From positions 62,001 to 126,000 of the forward strand of contig JAHBUS010000002.1 of the NCBI GenBank assembly GCA_019637955.1: a DNA stretch of 64,000 nt. Direction: 5' to 3'. Every line of letters begins with the position of its first letter. The stretch's first letter is position 1. The position numbers and the translations under genes were made by a program. The stretch is from Pseudobdellovibrionaceae bacterium (GTDB taxonomy: Bacteria; Bdellovibrionota; Bdellovibrionia; Bdellovibrionales; Bdellovibrionaceae). Below are positions 34,841 through 43,689 of this stretch, in pieces. The notes beneath the pieces were generated by a model. It searched no databases and was not told the DNA's origin. It saw nothing but the letters and a program-made list of their open reading frames with translations.

Positions 34841-36055
34841 TTAGTCCCCTTGTGCGCCGGCATCTTCATAGCGGCGAAGATGGTTCGGCTCGGCAATGGA
34901 CAACATCAAGTAGGTGATGGGGCCGGCGAGCGAAGGATGCTTTTCGAGATCGCCAATGGTCACCTTGGGCATGATCTTCGAGCTCTCGCCCGTCTCTTCG
35001 GCGATGGTCATCAAGCTGAACAGATCTTGGTTGGGCTCAAAGATCCCCTCATAGTTCGGATTGTTCCACAGGCGCCGAATCAAGCTGGGACGGCAGCGCT
35101 CGGCGCTTGATTTTTCAATATCGTCCAAACGTTTGTAGGCATCACTCATATACCTGATGGCCAATCGGCGGAAGGCGAGAGCGGAGGCCAGAGTTTCATA
35201 AACGCGCTGGCAAAGTCCCGGTTCCAAAACGGCGTACTGGCGAAACGCTTGATCGGAGAGACGCAGGTCCAAAAACGCGGGCTGCGCCCAGAAATAACGC
35301 CGGGCCGCCTCGAGATCCTCTTCGGCGATGGGATGCCAGTTGAGACCTTTGCGCGCCTCTTCGGAAAGAGCGGCGTAGAAGCCGGTTTCTTGTTTGAGCA
35401 TCGCGATCGCGATCATGGTTGCGATCAAGGACTCATTGGTCATGGTAAGCTTAGCGAGCTGACGCACGTCCTTGAAGGCATTCTCCAGATCTTTGTCATC
35501 GCGTCCTTTGAGAAGACGCAACTTGCTCCACGCCACGAGATCCGCGTACTCGGGTTGGGGCATGGTCATGATTTTGTAGTCTTGGCCTTGGTCGTAAAGA
35601 GGACCACCTTGATCAAAGCTCCAATGATCAAAGCGGTGCAGGCTGGTGAACCAAGAGAAATCGAGGTTGAGCTGCTTCCAATCCGGCTGAGCGTCCCAGA
35701 AGTGGCCTTGCGGCGGGAGCTCCAAAATTTTTCGGGCTTCGGGCGGGAGGGCGAGCAGACCGGGATGCTGGGGCCAGCTGATCAACGGGTTGAGAAACGT
35801 GGAGGCATCCAGTTGCCCGCGCGTCGACGATTGAAAGAACTCAATGGCGGCCAAACGCAGGCGGTCCGCTTCGATCAAAGGAGCCTTTTGCTCGAGAATT
35901 TTTTCGGGACTGCGGCTTTCGTATTGCGACTTGAGATCGCCCGAAGAAAGAGTCAGTAAAATCCCGGCGACATCGTAGCGAAAGACCCACACAAGTCCGA
36001 ACAAAAGGAGCAATGAAACCGAAGCGACCAAGAGGGCTTTTTTAAAAGGCGTCAT
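34841..36055 (-). CDS. Membrane-anchored protein of unknown function
   Basis: A 404-residue protein with one N-terminal helix (ALLVASVSLLLLFGLVWVF, about 7-25) and a long, mostly helical, Trp- and Leu-rich periplasmic part (LDFSWFTSLHRFDHWSFDQGG, then LAKLTMTNESLIATMIAIAM). I chose the ATG at 36055; an upstream TTG would add 18 residues. Its stop is directly before the antiporter start. No family recognised. Confidence 0.65.
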   Translation of the reverse strand: MTPFKKALLVASVSLLLLFGLVWVFRYDVAGILLTLSSGDLKSQYESRSPEKILEQKAPLIEADRLRLAAIEFFQSSTRGQLDASTFLNPLISWPQHPGLLALPPEARKILELPPQGHFWDAQPDWKQLNLDFSWFTSLHRFDHWSFDQGGPLYDQGQDYKIMTMPQPEYADLVAWSKLRLLKGRDDKDLENAFKDVRQLAKLTMTNESLIATMIAIAMLKQETGFYAALSEEARKGLNWHPIAEEDLEAARRYFWAQPAFLDLRLSDQAFRQYAVLEPGLCQRVYETLASALAFRRLAIRYMSDAYKRLDDIEKSSAERCRPSLIRRLWNNPNYEGIFEPNQDLFSLMTIAEETGESSKIMPKVTIGDLEKHPSLAGPITYLMLSIAEPNHLRRYEDAGAQGD

Positions 36056-36149
36056 GATCCAAAATGTTAGGTCCGGCTTTGGGGGTTGTCCATCACCAAA
36101 CGATGACAATCCAGATCTCGAGTTTTAAGGTCGAAGGTCGGAGGCTATC

Positions 36150-36647
36150 ATGAGAATCGGATCCCTGATCTTGATCATCTTCTTTTCGTCGATGAGCTTT
36201 GCGCAAATAAAAATGGGTTTCGTCGATTTGCAAAAGGCCGTTCAGTCGACTTCGGCGGGCAAGAAGGCGAAATCGGAGCTGGATGCCGATTTTGCTAAGC
36301 GTAAAAGAGATCTCGACCGGCAGGAGCAGGACCTGCGCCGCCGGGATGAGGAACTCCAAAAAAAGCGGACGGTTCTTTCCGAAGCCGCTTACCGCAAACA
36401 ATTGGCCGGCCTTGAGAAGAGTGCGAGCGATTTTCGCGACCTGATGGGCCGCACTCAGATGGAGTTTCAGAAAAAAGAATTGGATCTGACGACGCCGATT
36501 CTAGAAAAAATGCGTCGAACCATTTCTCGGGTGGCCAAAGAGAACGGTTACACCGTCGTGATGGAGATGACCGCGCAAGTGCTGTATTCTCCCGAAAGCG
36601 ACGACCTCACCGATCGCGTCGCGCGTGAATTTGAAAAAGAGAAGTAA
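36150..36647 (+). CDS. Skp/OmpH-family periplasmic chaperone
   Basis: The 165-residue precursor has a signal peptide (IGSLILIIFFSSMSFA) followed by KMGFVDLQKAVQSTSAGKK, a long charged coiled coil (about 45-110) and the closing LTDRVAREFEKEK, all typical of OmpH/Skp. It holds unfolded outer-membrane proteins in the periplasm. GGAGGCTATC lies before the ATG. It is not next to bamA here, so it may be a paralogue. Confidence 0.85.
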   Translation: MRIGSLILIIFFSSMSFAQIKMGFVDLQKAVQSTSAGKKAKSELDADFAKRKRDLDRQEQDLRRRDEELQKKRTVLSEAAYRKQLAGLEKSASDFRDLMGRTQMEFQKKELDLTTPILEKMRRTISRVAKENGYTVVMEMTAQVLYSPESDDLTDRVAREFEKEK

Positions 36648-37742
36648 CTAGCGGGGATTCGGATCGCACTTTTCCGGTGCGGGCTTTGGTTTGTCGTTCT
36701 TCTTTTTTCCGTACAGCAGAGAGTGGGACATGCCGAGGCCAATCGTGGCGCCGCTGCACAACTCGGCGGTTTGGGTCGGCCCTCCGCCGACGAACTCTTT
36801 GTTCGGCGAGTTGAAAGTATTGGGCGCCCAGTTCCAACTGCCAAAGTAGCAAAGACCCTTCGCGGTTCCTCCTAGGAGCATCCCGGTCGGGTTGTAACCA
36901 CGCGCATAGAGATAGGCGGAAGGTGCCGCCGTCGTGAGCGTCCCGAGGCCTGTCATGTAAGCGAGATTGCGCCATTTTCCGGACTCATCGACGCCGCGAA
37001 CGCCATCTTTCATCACCATTTGCTCGCCGTAAGGGACGAACAATCCCGGCAGCATCAGTCCGCCGGTGATGGCACCGTCGAGGCCGCCATTGAAGTACCC
37101 CAGGCCCATGTATCCCAGGGTGGTGACAAGACGGCGCTCTCCCGATTTGGAATCGTTGTGGTCGGTGAAAAGACCGCCCCCTCGATAGCGCCAGAGAACG
37201 CTGGAGGCCACGGTTGTCACGGCCATCTTCGCCCATGGCGGGATGTCCGAGAAAGGGGCTTCAGATTGCTCGCGGTTCCAAAAGTCGCTCCACCAACTCC
37301 GCTCGGGTGGCGCCTGTCCAAATTCGGTGGAGAGGTGGCAGGACAGATCGCGGCGCAAACCTGAGAGTTGACCCAAGCAAGCATTGGGCTGCTGGTCCAT
37401 CCCGTCGACAATGCCCTTGTATTGGCTCACGACCTCGGACGCACTGTCTTTGGCTTTTTCGCGGCTCGCGTGAGCGGACACTTCTTGAAGACGCAGAAAC
37501 TGATTCACCGCCGGAGAGCAGCTCGCCCTTTTTTGGGGATCGGCATTCAACTCCTGACAAAGACGCAGCCCCCGCGCCAGCGAGTTTGCGGCCTGATCGA
37601 ATTGAGGCGCGCATTTCGGGTCTTGGGTTTTTCGGGAGAGCACTTCGTTCAGCCAATGCGCATGCTTGGCACAGGCGGGCTCCGCGCGAACGTGCGGAGC
37701 TAAGAGGCAGACGCAGAGAAAAAGTTGAAGCCAACGAAGCAT
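36648..37742 (-). CDS. Exported Cys-rich protein of unknown function
   Basis: The 364-residue precursor has a signal peptide (LFLCVCLLAPHVRAEP). A helical N-terminal half has Cys pairs (CAKHA, CAPQF, CQELN, CSPAV, CLGQL, SCHLS). The Gly-rich second half has several moderately hydrophobic stretches (TLGYMGLGYFNGGLDGAITGG, shortened here) and ends CDPNPR. It may insert in the outer membrane. Its stop abuts the stop of the convergent Skp-like gene. No family recognised. Confidence 0.65.
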   Translation of the reverse strand: MLRWLQLFLCVCLLAPHVRAEPACAKHAHWLNEVLSRKTQDPKCAPQFDQAANSLARGLRLCQELNADPQKRASCSPAVNQFLRLQEVSAHASREKAKDSASEVVSQYKGIVDGMDQQPNACLGQLSGLRRDLSCHLSTEFGQAPPERSWWSDFWNREQSEAPFSDIPPWAKMAVTTVASSVLWRYRGGGLFTDHNDSKSGERRLVTTLGYMGLGYFNGGLDGAITGGLMLPGLFVPYGEQMVMKDGVRGVDESGKWRNLAYMTGLGTLTTAAPSAYLYARGYNPTGMLLGGTAKGLCYFGSWNWAPNTFNSPNKEFVGGGPTQTAELCSGATIGLGMSHSLLYGKKKNDKPKPAPEKCDPNPR

Positions 37743-37821
37743 AAGGCCGTATCGGAACGGAATGGGTTGTTCTTAACAAAAGGGCCTCGACTTTAGGACG
37801 GAAGAGAGTCAAATTTGTGGG

Positions 37822-38343
37822 ATGTCCTCGCCCTACGACAATCCAAAAGCCGTCGTTCGCCGCACGCGCAAATATGGCCGGGCCGTTTTTGCCCGTGAAG
37901 ACATTCGCAAAGGCGAGACGATCGCCGTGTTCGATGGCCCGGTGCTCGATGACGACTTCGAACCATGGACGGACGATCTTCGCAACCACACGATTCAAGT
38001 GGGACCGACCGAGTGGCGAGACTCCAAGGGTTTCGCCCGTTATCTCAATCATTCTTGCGATCCCAACTGCGGCATCAAAAACCGAAATCGGGTGGTCGCC
38101 ATGCGGCCGATCCAGGCCGGTGAAGAGATCACGTGGGACTACGAGATGACCGAGAAGAACGATTGGTGGAAGATGAAATGCCGGTGCGGGAGCGATTTAT
38201 GCCGAAAGCAAATCGGCAACTACCGCAACATGCCCCGCAAAATTCGCGAGAAGTACAAAGGCTATATTTCGGACTGGCTTACAGGGCCGTCCAAAGCAAA
38301 ATCGCGACCCCCAGCATCGAAACGCTCCAAATCAAAGTCCTGA
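37822..38343 (+). CDS. SET-domain protein methyltransferase
   Basis: The 173-residue protein has the SET motifs YGRAVFAREDIRKGETIAVFDG, RYLNHSCDPNCG (the RFINHSCxPN signature), the pseudoknot segment GEEITWDYEM, and a post-SET-like KCRCGSDLCRK that could bind zinc with the upstream Cys. The tail is Lys/Ser-rich. SET proteins transfer methyl from SAM to Lys; in bacteria targets are mostly unknown. The last 65 bases overlap the convergent MAPEG gene. Confidence 0.88.
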   Translation: MSSPYDNPKAVVRRTRKYGRAVFAREDIRKGETIAVFDGPVLDDDFEPWTDDLRNHTIQVGPTEWRDSKGFARYLNHSCDPNCGIKNRNRVVAMRPIQAGEEITWDYEMTEKNDWWKMKCRCGSDLCRKQIGNYRNMPRKIREKYKGYISDWLTGPSKAKSRPPASKRSKSKS

Positions 38344-38668
38344 CGTACGGAATGCCGAACGCGTACAGCGGCCAGTAAATCAATCGTGCAAAGAAGTAAA
38401 GCTGCGCTCCCAGGGCCGAGATTTCGCTCGTGCGTCCGCTGGCGACGACGGCAAACGTCGCGGCCACAAAAAACGGAAACGTTTCGAGAAAGTTCTTAAA
38501 CGATCGGTCAAGACGCCCCGGGATGCCCGTCAGCTCCGGCATTTTTTGGTCGCGAGGACTGACATTCCACTTGAGACCCCGCACCTTTGTCGCCGCTTGG
38601 GTGGCGGCGAGCAGTTGCACCAGTCCGAGAATTGCGGCGTAGATCAGCATTTTAAGTTCGGTGGACAT
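38279..38668 (-). CDS. MAPEG-family membrane protein
   Basis: The 129-residue protein has four membrane helices and the MAPEG pattern: LTGIPGRLDRSFKNFLETFPFFVAA (shortened family block with R, N and E), then LYFFARLIYWPLYAFGIPYVRT. The family includes glutathione-dependent enzymes of lipid and peroxide metabolism; bacterial short members are uncharacterised. It lies eight bases after the flavoprotein gene on the same strand. Confidence 0.85.
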   Translation of the reverse strand: MSTELKMLIYAAILGLVQLLAATQAATKVRGLKWNVSPRDQKMPELTGIPGRLDRSFKNFLETFPFFVAATFAVVASGRTSEISALGAQLYFFARLIYWPLYAFGIPYVRTLIWSVSMLGVAILLWTAL

Positions 38669-38676
38669 GTCTTCTC

Positions 38677-39750
38677 CTATTTGTCGTTGGGTTTGGTCAG
38701 GGCTTCGTCCGTGGCGTTGAATTTTCCGGTGCGCAAGATCTCGATTTGCCGTCCGAGCATCGTGGCCGCAACTTCAACTTCTTTCATGAGGGCTTTGTCT
38801 TTGTCGAGATGTTCGTGGCTTTGCGCGTACGACTCGTTGTACCCAATGTAGCGTTCGAACGTGGCTCGCGGGCCCGCCGAGATCAGTTCCATGTCGGTGA
38901 GCCAATCGGTCAAAGATCGGCGCACATTTTCGGCCCCGGCCGCGTCGCCGTGAACCACGACCGAGAACGCGCGCCCCGCGAGCGGCCGCGGGTAGTTCCA
39001 ACCTTTGAGTTCGATTTTTTTTGCCTTCTCGGCGTCTTTTCCTTGCGTGGAGGTGGGGTCGGGATTGCCGCCATCCGCACAGACCAGGCGGTCCATCATC
39101 AGTTTCATGACGCTGGGAACTTGGTACCAATGAACGGGGGTGATGATCATCACGCCGTGCGCGCGCATCCAACGCTCGTAAATGTCGCCCATAACATCGT
39201 GGGTTTGTCCCATGCTGTGGTGCGGGTAACACGAACACGGCCAATGGCAGAGGGGCATGGCGGTCGAAACGCATCCTTTGCAAGGATGAATCTGCTTTCC
39301 GTATTGCGAGGTGAGTTCGCTGAGATCCAAAAGATCCACCTCAAGACCCAACTCCTGCATTTTTTGAATCGCGATCTGCGTGAGCCGGTAAGATTTTGAA
39401 ATTTCTCCGGGACATGTGTGTTCATTGCGTGGCGATCCGTTGATCAACAGAACCCGCGAAGGCGACGTTGAATGTTCCTTTTCGGCCTTGAGCAGGCGCC
39501 CGCGAACCTCAAGCCACTCCTGCGATAAAAGGTACTCGGGATCGGCAAAGCCCGCTCCCGCTTGGACCCGGCGGGGAGCCTTGCGACCCTCCCGGTAGTT
39601 TTGCCAGGCGACTTCGGCAACGGCGTCCAGTTCCGTCGCCACGGTCTGATAGCGGGGATCGAAGAATCCTTTTTTGAATTCGAGCTTAAAGGCCTCTTCG
39701 GTGAGGCGATGATCGGGTTGGCCGTGGCGGAGTTCGATTTTTCCAAACAT
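38677..39750 (-). CDS. Flavodoxin-fold NAD(P)H oxidoreductase with Cys-rich insert
   Basis: The 357-residue protein has a charged N-terminal extension (about 1-98) before the flavodoxin-like core (SRVLLINGSPRNEHTCPGE for FMN phosphate binding, then ITPVHWYQVPSVMKLMMDR). A Cys/His-rich loop sits at about 156-178 (HPCKGCVSTAMPLCHWPCSC), which could hold a metal or cluster. Likely an FMN-dependent reductase of quinones, chromate or iron. It precedes the MAPEG gene by eight bases. Confidence 0.82.
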   Translation of the reverse strand: MFGKIELRHGQPDHRLTEEAFKLEFKKGFFDPRYQTVATELDAVAEVAWQNYREGRKAPRRVQAGAGFADPEYLLSQEWLEVRGRLLKAEKEHSTSPSRVLLINGSPRNEHTCPGEISKSYRLTQIAIQKMQELGLEVDLLDLSELTSQYGKQIHPCKGCVSTAMPLCHWPCSCYPHHSMGQTHDVMGDIYERWMRAHGVMIITPVHWYQVPSVMKLMMDRLVCADGGNPDPTSTQGKDAEKAKKIELKGWNYPRPLAGRAFSVVVHGDAAGAENVRRSLTDWLTDMELISAGPRATFERYIGYNESYAQSHEHLDKDKALMKEVEVAATMLGRQIEILRTGKFNATDEALTKPNDK

Positions 39751-39878
39751 GTCCCGTGAGATTGCAAAGGGGCCGCCTCATTGGAAACATCATCAATTCT
39801 CAACAATCTCGGCACTCGGGGCATAATGGGAATTGCCGGGGCACATTGCGCCATGATCCAATGGCTCTTGGAGGCGGC

Positions 39879-40640
39879 ATGCGCTTGGGGATCCTCATCT
39901 CTTGTTTGTTGGTCGGAATGCACTCGTGGGCTCTTGAAGGTCAAGGCGACACCTCGGCCGATCTGATTGGCCGGAGCACTCCGGTCGGTCTCTCGCTCGA
40001 AGGCACGGCCGGTTACGGCGTTCCGCTTTGGGGAGATTCCAAAGACGGCAATCCCTTCTACGGTTACTTGCGACCGTTCGCGAACGTCGCGCTCTCTTCG
40101 GTGGCCGCGTCCAAACTTGCTCTCGAATTTTATCCGGTGTCCTTTGTCGGCTTCACCGTGGGACGCTCTTACCGGTACCGCACGCTCGATTTTTCGGGCA
40201 TCAATTGCGAGGCCTCCGCGTGTAAGGGCTGGCTCAATAGCACTTACGTCCGCGCGCGCGTGATCGGCAAGTTTCAGAACTTTTTTGGCTCCTTGGTTTT
40301 TGAGAAATACGACTTCGATCACCGCGACGATCTTCAAGGGCCGATCATCGAAGAGATCAATGCCGTCAATCTGGCGCCCCGGCACGATGAAGGTTACGGA
40401 AACTCGGTCGTGGTCGGTTACAGTCTCGACGACGAGTGGAGCGCGGGGCTTCGTGCCGACAGCTTTAAGACCCGCAAATGGGAGAACACCTCCGAGATGC
40501 AAGTGGTGTTTGTACGATCCATCCGACGTGAATGGACTTACATCGTGGGACTGGGACGTTTTGCTTCGAGCCAGTTCGGCGTTGCCCCCGAAGTCGTGGC
40601 CGCGGTCAATTGGACCGGCCTGAAAAAGATCGGACCTTGA
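39879..40640 (+). CDS. Probable outer-membrane protein of unknown function
   Basis: The 253-residue precursor has a signal peptide (LGILISCLLVGMHSWALEG) and GGAGG before the ATG at 39879. The mature part alternates polar and hydrophobic residues as in a small barrel (VGLSLEGTAGYGVPLWGD, then VALSSVAASKLALEFYPV, and EWTYIVGLGRFASS). Two Cys (INCEASACKGW) are close. It is followed two bases later by the DUF2238 gene. Confidence 0.65.
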   Translation: MRLGILISCLLVGMHSWALEGQGDTSADLIGRSTPVGLSLEGTAGYGVPLWGDSKDGNPFYGYLRPFANVALSSVAASKLALEFYPVSFVGFTVGRSYRYRTLDFSGINCEASACKGWLNSTYVRARVIGKFQNFFGSLVFEKYDFDHRDDLQGPIIEEINAVNLAPRHDEGYGNSVVVGYSLDDEWSAGLRADSFKTRKWENTSEMQVVFVRSIRREWTYIVGLGRFASSQFGVAPEVVAAVNWTGLKKIGP

Positions 40641-40642
40641 AA

Positions 40643-41269
40643 ATGAAGTATTGGAAAATCGCCGCCTTTGCCGTTGTCGCCGCCGTGTTGATCTGGTCGG
40701 GCATTGAACCCTACGACCGCTTTACGTGGGTGATGGAAGTTTTCCCGGTCTTGTTGGGCGCGCCCTTGCTTATTTATATCGGCCGCAAACACGGCGTGAC
40801 GCCGCTCTTGTTTTTCTTGTTGGCTTTTCATGCCATCGTGCTTTGCGTGGGCGGTAAGTACACTTATGCCCGCGTCCCGATCGGATTTGCCTTTCAAGAG
40901 TTGTTCGGTTTTGCCCGCAATCATTACGACCGCTTCGGTCACTTGATGCAGGGTTTTGTTCCCGCGATTTTGTTCCGCGAATGGATCCTTCGGAAAAAAG
41001 GCGTCGAATCGAAAGCGCTCTTGTTCGTGACGGTCGCCTCGTTCTGTCTGTCGTTCGCCGTTTTTTACGAGTTTCTCGAATGGTGGACCGCGCTCATCAC
41101 GGGCGAAGGCGCGGAATCTTTCTTGGGAACTCAGGGCGATGTTTGGGACACGCAGTGGGATATGCTGCTCGCTTTGATCGGCGCCTTGACGTCGTTAATC
41201 ACGCTCTCAAAGCTGCACGACCGTCAGGTCAAGACCATCGAGAAGAAATCCACTGGGTTAAAACGGTAA
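40643..41269 (+). CDS. DUF2238/YjdF-family membrane protein
   Basis: The 208-residue protein has about six membrane helices and the family blocks GGKYTYARVPIG, RNHYDRFGHLMQGF, FYEFLEWWTALITGE and TQGDVWDTQWDMLLALIGA. The conserved His, Asp and Glu residues inside membrane segments suggest a metal or lipid site; no function is established. Its last 41 bases overlap the convergent DUF2177 gene. Confidence 0.88.
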   Translation: MKYWKIAAFAVVAAVLIWSGIEPYDRFTWVMEVFPVLLGAPLLIYIGRKHGVTPLLFFLLAFHAIVLCVGGKYTYARVPIGFAFQELFGFARNHYDRFGHLMQGFVPAILFREWILRKKGVESKALLFVTVASFCLSFAVFYEFLEWWTALITGEGAESFLGTQGDVWDTQWDMLLALIGALTSLITLSKLHDRQVKTIEKKSTGLKR

Positions 41270-41645
41270 CCGATCCGAAAAGGACGGTTCCCCAAGCCCA
41301 ATCCGCGAATAAGAGTTTGAGCGGAAATTTTTCGAGCGTGGCGTAGTTGGTCAGATCGTAGATTCCGTAAATCACGAAACCGAGCGCCGCGCCTTTCAAG
41401 AAAATCGTCACCCAAGACGTCTCGCTTGCCACCATCGGCATCGCAAAAAAGACCAGCGCGAAGGTCATCAAAAAATAAACCAAGACCGCGGCCCACATCA
41501 CGGGCTTGATGCGTCCGTCTTGAAAACGGCCGATCTCGGCGAGCTGCGTTCCGTAGAAGTCGCGGGTGATGTAACCGAGCCAAATAAAGTCGATCACGGC
41601 AAAAAGGACAATGGCGATCAGGGCGATTTTTAATTGAGGAAACAT
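41229..41645 (-). CDS. DUF2177-family membrane protein
   Basis: The 138-residue protein has four membrane helices with the family sequence IDFIWLGYITRDFYGTQL, PVMWAAVLVYFLMTFALVFF, IYGIYDLTNYATL and DWAWGTVLFGSV. AAGGAG precedes the ATG at 41645, ten bases after the FMN reductase stop, so both are in one operon. Function unknown. Confidence 0.85.
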   Translation of the reverse strand: MFPQLKIALIAIVLFAVIDFIWLGYITRDFYGTQLAEIGRFQDGRIKPVMWAAVLVYFLMTFALVFFAMPMVASETSWVTIFLKGAALGFVIYGIYDLTNYATLEKFPLKLLFADWAWGTVLFGSVTVLTQWISSRWS

Positions 41646-41655
41646 GCGGGACTCC

Positions 41656-42219
41656 TTAGTTTTTCTTTTTTGCGAAGGCACCGGCAAAGTCGAGATACTT
41701 GTCGATCAAAGCCGCCAGACGTTTTCGGGTGGCTTCGTCTTCGAGCGCGCCGGTCGCGGTAAAGGCCTTGTCTCCGTGCGGAATGCCGAAGACGTCGGGG
41801 TAGACATAATTGTTGAGCTTTTCAAAGGGAGACTTGGAATGCAAAAGGCCCCGAACCGCGCCCAAACCGCCCGGCGACGTTCCCATCAAGAGGACGGGTT
41901 TTCCGGACAGAGGCATCGGTTTTAATCGGGACACCCAATCGACCGTGTTCTTAAGCGCACCCGAGATGGAGCCGTTGTATTCGGGACTCGCGATCAAAAG
42001 GGCATCGGCCTCGTCGATCAACTGGCCGAGCATTTTGACGTTCTCGGGGAGACCAGCGCTCTCGATGTCGCCATCATAGACCGGAAGGGTGAGCGGCTGC
42101 AGGTCGATCAGAACCGTTTCAAGACCGCCTTTAGCCTCGAGGATCTTGTGAGCGACCGCGAGAAGTTTTTTATTGAGCGAGTCTTTTCGCAAACTGCCCG
42201 CAAACAGAAGAAGCTTCAT
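41656..42219 (-). CDS. NADPH-dependent FMN reductase
   Basis: The 187-residue flavodoxin-like enzyme has the phosphate loop LLFAGSLRKDSLNKKL, the SPEYNGSISGALKNTVDWVSR motif that is diagnostic of the NADPH-dependent FMN reductase family, and GTSPGGLGAVRGL. It reduces quinones, azo dyes or chromate using NAD(P)H. AGAGGTGTGT precedes the ATG at 42219. Confidence 0.92.
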   Translation of the reverse strand: MKLLLFAGSLRKDSLNKKLLAVAHKILEAKGGLETVLIDLQPLTLPVYDGDIESAGLPENVKMLGQLIDEADALLIASPEYNGSISGALKNTVDWVSRLKPMPLSGKPVLLMGTSPGGLGAVRGLLHSKSPFEKLNNYVYPDVFGIPHGDKAFTATGALEDEATRKRLAALIDKYLDFAGAFAKKKN

Positions 42220-42285
42220 ACACACCTCTGCTTTGTTGTACCCGCCGAGCACCGCCGCTCGCAATGGACTTTGTCTAAAGATCTC

Positions 42286-43566
42286 TTAAGGCTTGAGTTT
42301 CCAGTCGCGCTCCGTGATCAGGCGCGAGCCGCGTTTTGAAAACAGGTAGCTCCACGCCCATTGGCCCATCACCGAGACGCGGTTCTTAAAGCCGATCAAG
42401 TAGAAGATGTGGACAAAGAGCCAAGCGAACCAGGCCAGGATGCCGGTCATCTTGAGCGATCCCGATTCGGCGACGGCTTTGTTTTTACCGATGGTGGCCA
42501 TCTGTCCTTTATCGAAATAAACAAAGTCTTCGCGCGGCTGGCCCGCGATGGAGGACAAAATATTGGCGGCCGTGTGTTTGCCGGCTTGGATCGCGGCGGG
42601 CGCGAGACCCGGCATCGTGCCGCCTTGCGGAAGTTCGAAAGCGGCCATGTCGCCGATCACGAAGCTGTCTTCATAGCCCGGAATCGAAAAATCTTTGCCG
42701 ACATTCACGCGGCCCGCGCGGTCGTGCGCGACCTCGGGTGAGATTTTCATCTTGGTGGCCTGAACGCCAGCCGCCCAGAAGACGCTCTGGGAGTGAATGA
42801 GTTTGTTGCCGACTTGCACCCCCGTGGCATCGATGTGCTCGACACGGGAAGAGAGCATCACTTCGACACCGATGGATTCCAAATCTTTCAGGGCGCGCGC
42901 CGAAAGATCTTCGGCGAAGCTTGCCAGAACACGAGGGCCCGCTTCGACTAAGATCACGCGCGCGCTCTCGGGACGGACATTCTTAAAGTCGCTGACCAAA
43001 ACCGTGCGGCTGATCTCGGCGATCGCACCGGCCAGCTCAACGCCGGTCGGGCCTCCGCCCACGACCACGAAGTTTAAAAGGTGTTTTTGCTTCTCGAGAT
43101 CGGTTTCGTTTTCGGCCTGCTCGAACGCGAGCAGAATGCGGCGGCGGATCTCGGTGGCCTGTTCTAAAGTTTTGAGACCCGGCGCGAAGGGCTCCCATTC
43201 GGGATGCGCGAAATAGCTGTGCTGAGCACCGCAGGCGAGGACCAAATAGTCGTAGTCAAGCTCGGCGATGTCGGACTGAACGGTCTTGCGCTTCAGATCC
43301 ACCGAAAGAACGCGGTCAAGATGCACTTCGATGTTTTCGTACTCGGAGAATTGCGCCCGGATCGGAACCGCGATTTCGGAGGGATTCAGTCCCGCCGTCG
43401 CGACCTGGTAGAGCAAAGGCTGAAAGAGGTGATGGTTGCGCTGATCGACGAGGACGACGTGGACTTGCGGTTGGCCCGCGAGAGCTTTGGCGGCGTTTAG
43501 ACCCGCGAAGCCTCCGCCCACGATCACGACAAGTTTTTGGCCGGTTTTCAATGACGGGTGTCTCAT
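42286..43566 (-). CDS. ndh: Type II NADH dehydrogenase
   Basis: The 426-residue flavoprotein has the FAD-binding motif LVVIVGGGFAGLNAAKAL and the NADH-binding motif VVVGGGPTGVELAGAIAEI. The FAD-binding VIGDMAAFELPQGGTMPGLAP and the C-terminal hydrophobic region WFAWLFVHIFYLIGFKNR, which attaches to the membrane, complete it. It oxidises NADH and reduces quinone without pumping protons. GAAAGGGG lies before the ATG at 43566. Confidence 0.93.
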   Translation of the reverse strand: MRHPSLKTGQKLVVIVGGGFAGLNAAKALAGQPQVHVVLVDQRNHHLFQPLLYQVATAGLNPSEIAVPIRAQFSEYENIEVHLDRVLSVDLKRKTVQSDIAELDYDYLVLACGAQHSYFAHPEWEPFAPGLKTLEQATEIRRRILLAFEQAENETDLEKQKHLLNFVVVGGGPTGVELAGAIAEISRTVLVSDFKNVRPESARVILVEAGPRVLASFAEDLSARALKDLESIGVEVMLSSRVEHIDATGVQVGNKLIHSQSVFWAAGVQATKMKISPEVAHDRAGRVNVGKDFSIPGYEDSFVIGDMAAFELPQGGTMPGLAPAAIQAGKHTAANILSSIAGQPREDFVYFDKGQMATIGKNKAVAESGSLKMTGILAWFAWLFVHIFYLIGFKNRVSVMGQWAWSYLFSKRGSRLITERDWKLKP

Positions 43567-43634
43567 GCCCCTTTCTTGCGCCAATCGCGACCGAAAGGCA
43601 ACGCGCAAAAAAGTCACACAGAACCAAAAAGAAA

Positions 43635-43659
43635 GAGGCACCTGGTTCGCAGGTGCCTC
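43635..43659 (-). terminator. Rho-independent terminator
   Basis: On the minus strand a 10-bp stem (GAGGCACCTG/CAGGTGCCTC) with loop CGAAC is followed by TTTCTTTTTGG. It lies 31 bases after the stop of the exported-protein gene at 43690 and ends its transcript. Confidence 0.8.
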
Positions 43660-43689
43660 AAGAAAAATTGAAACTTCGAGGGCGTGAGG

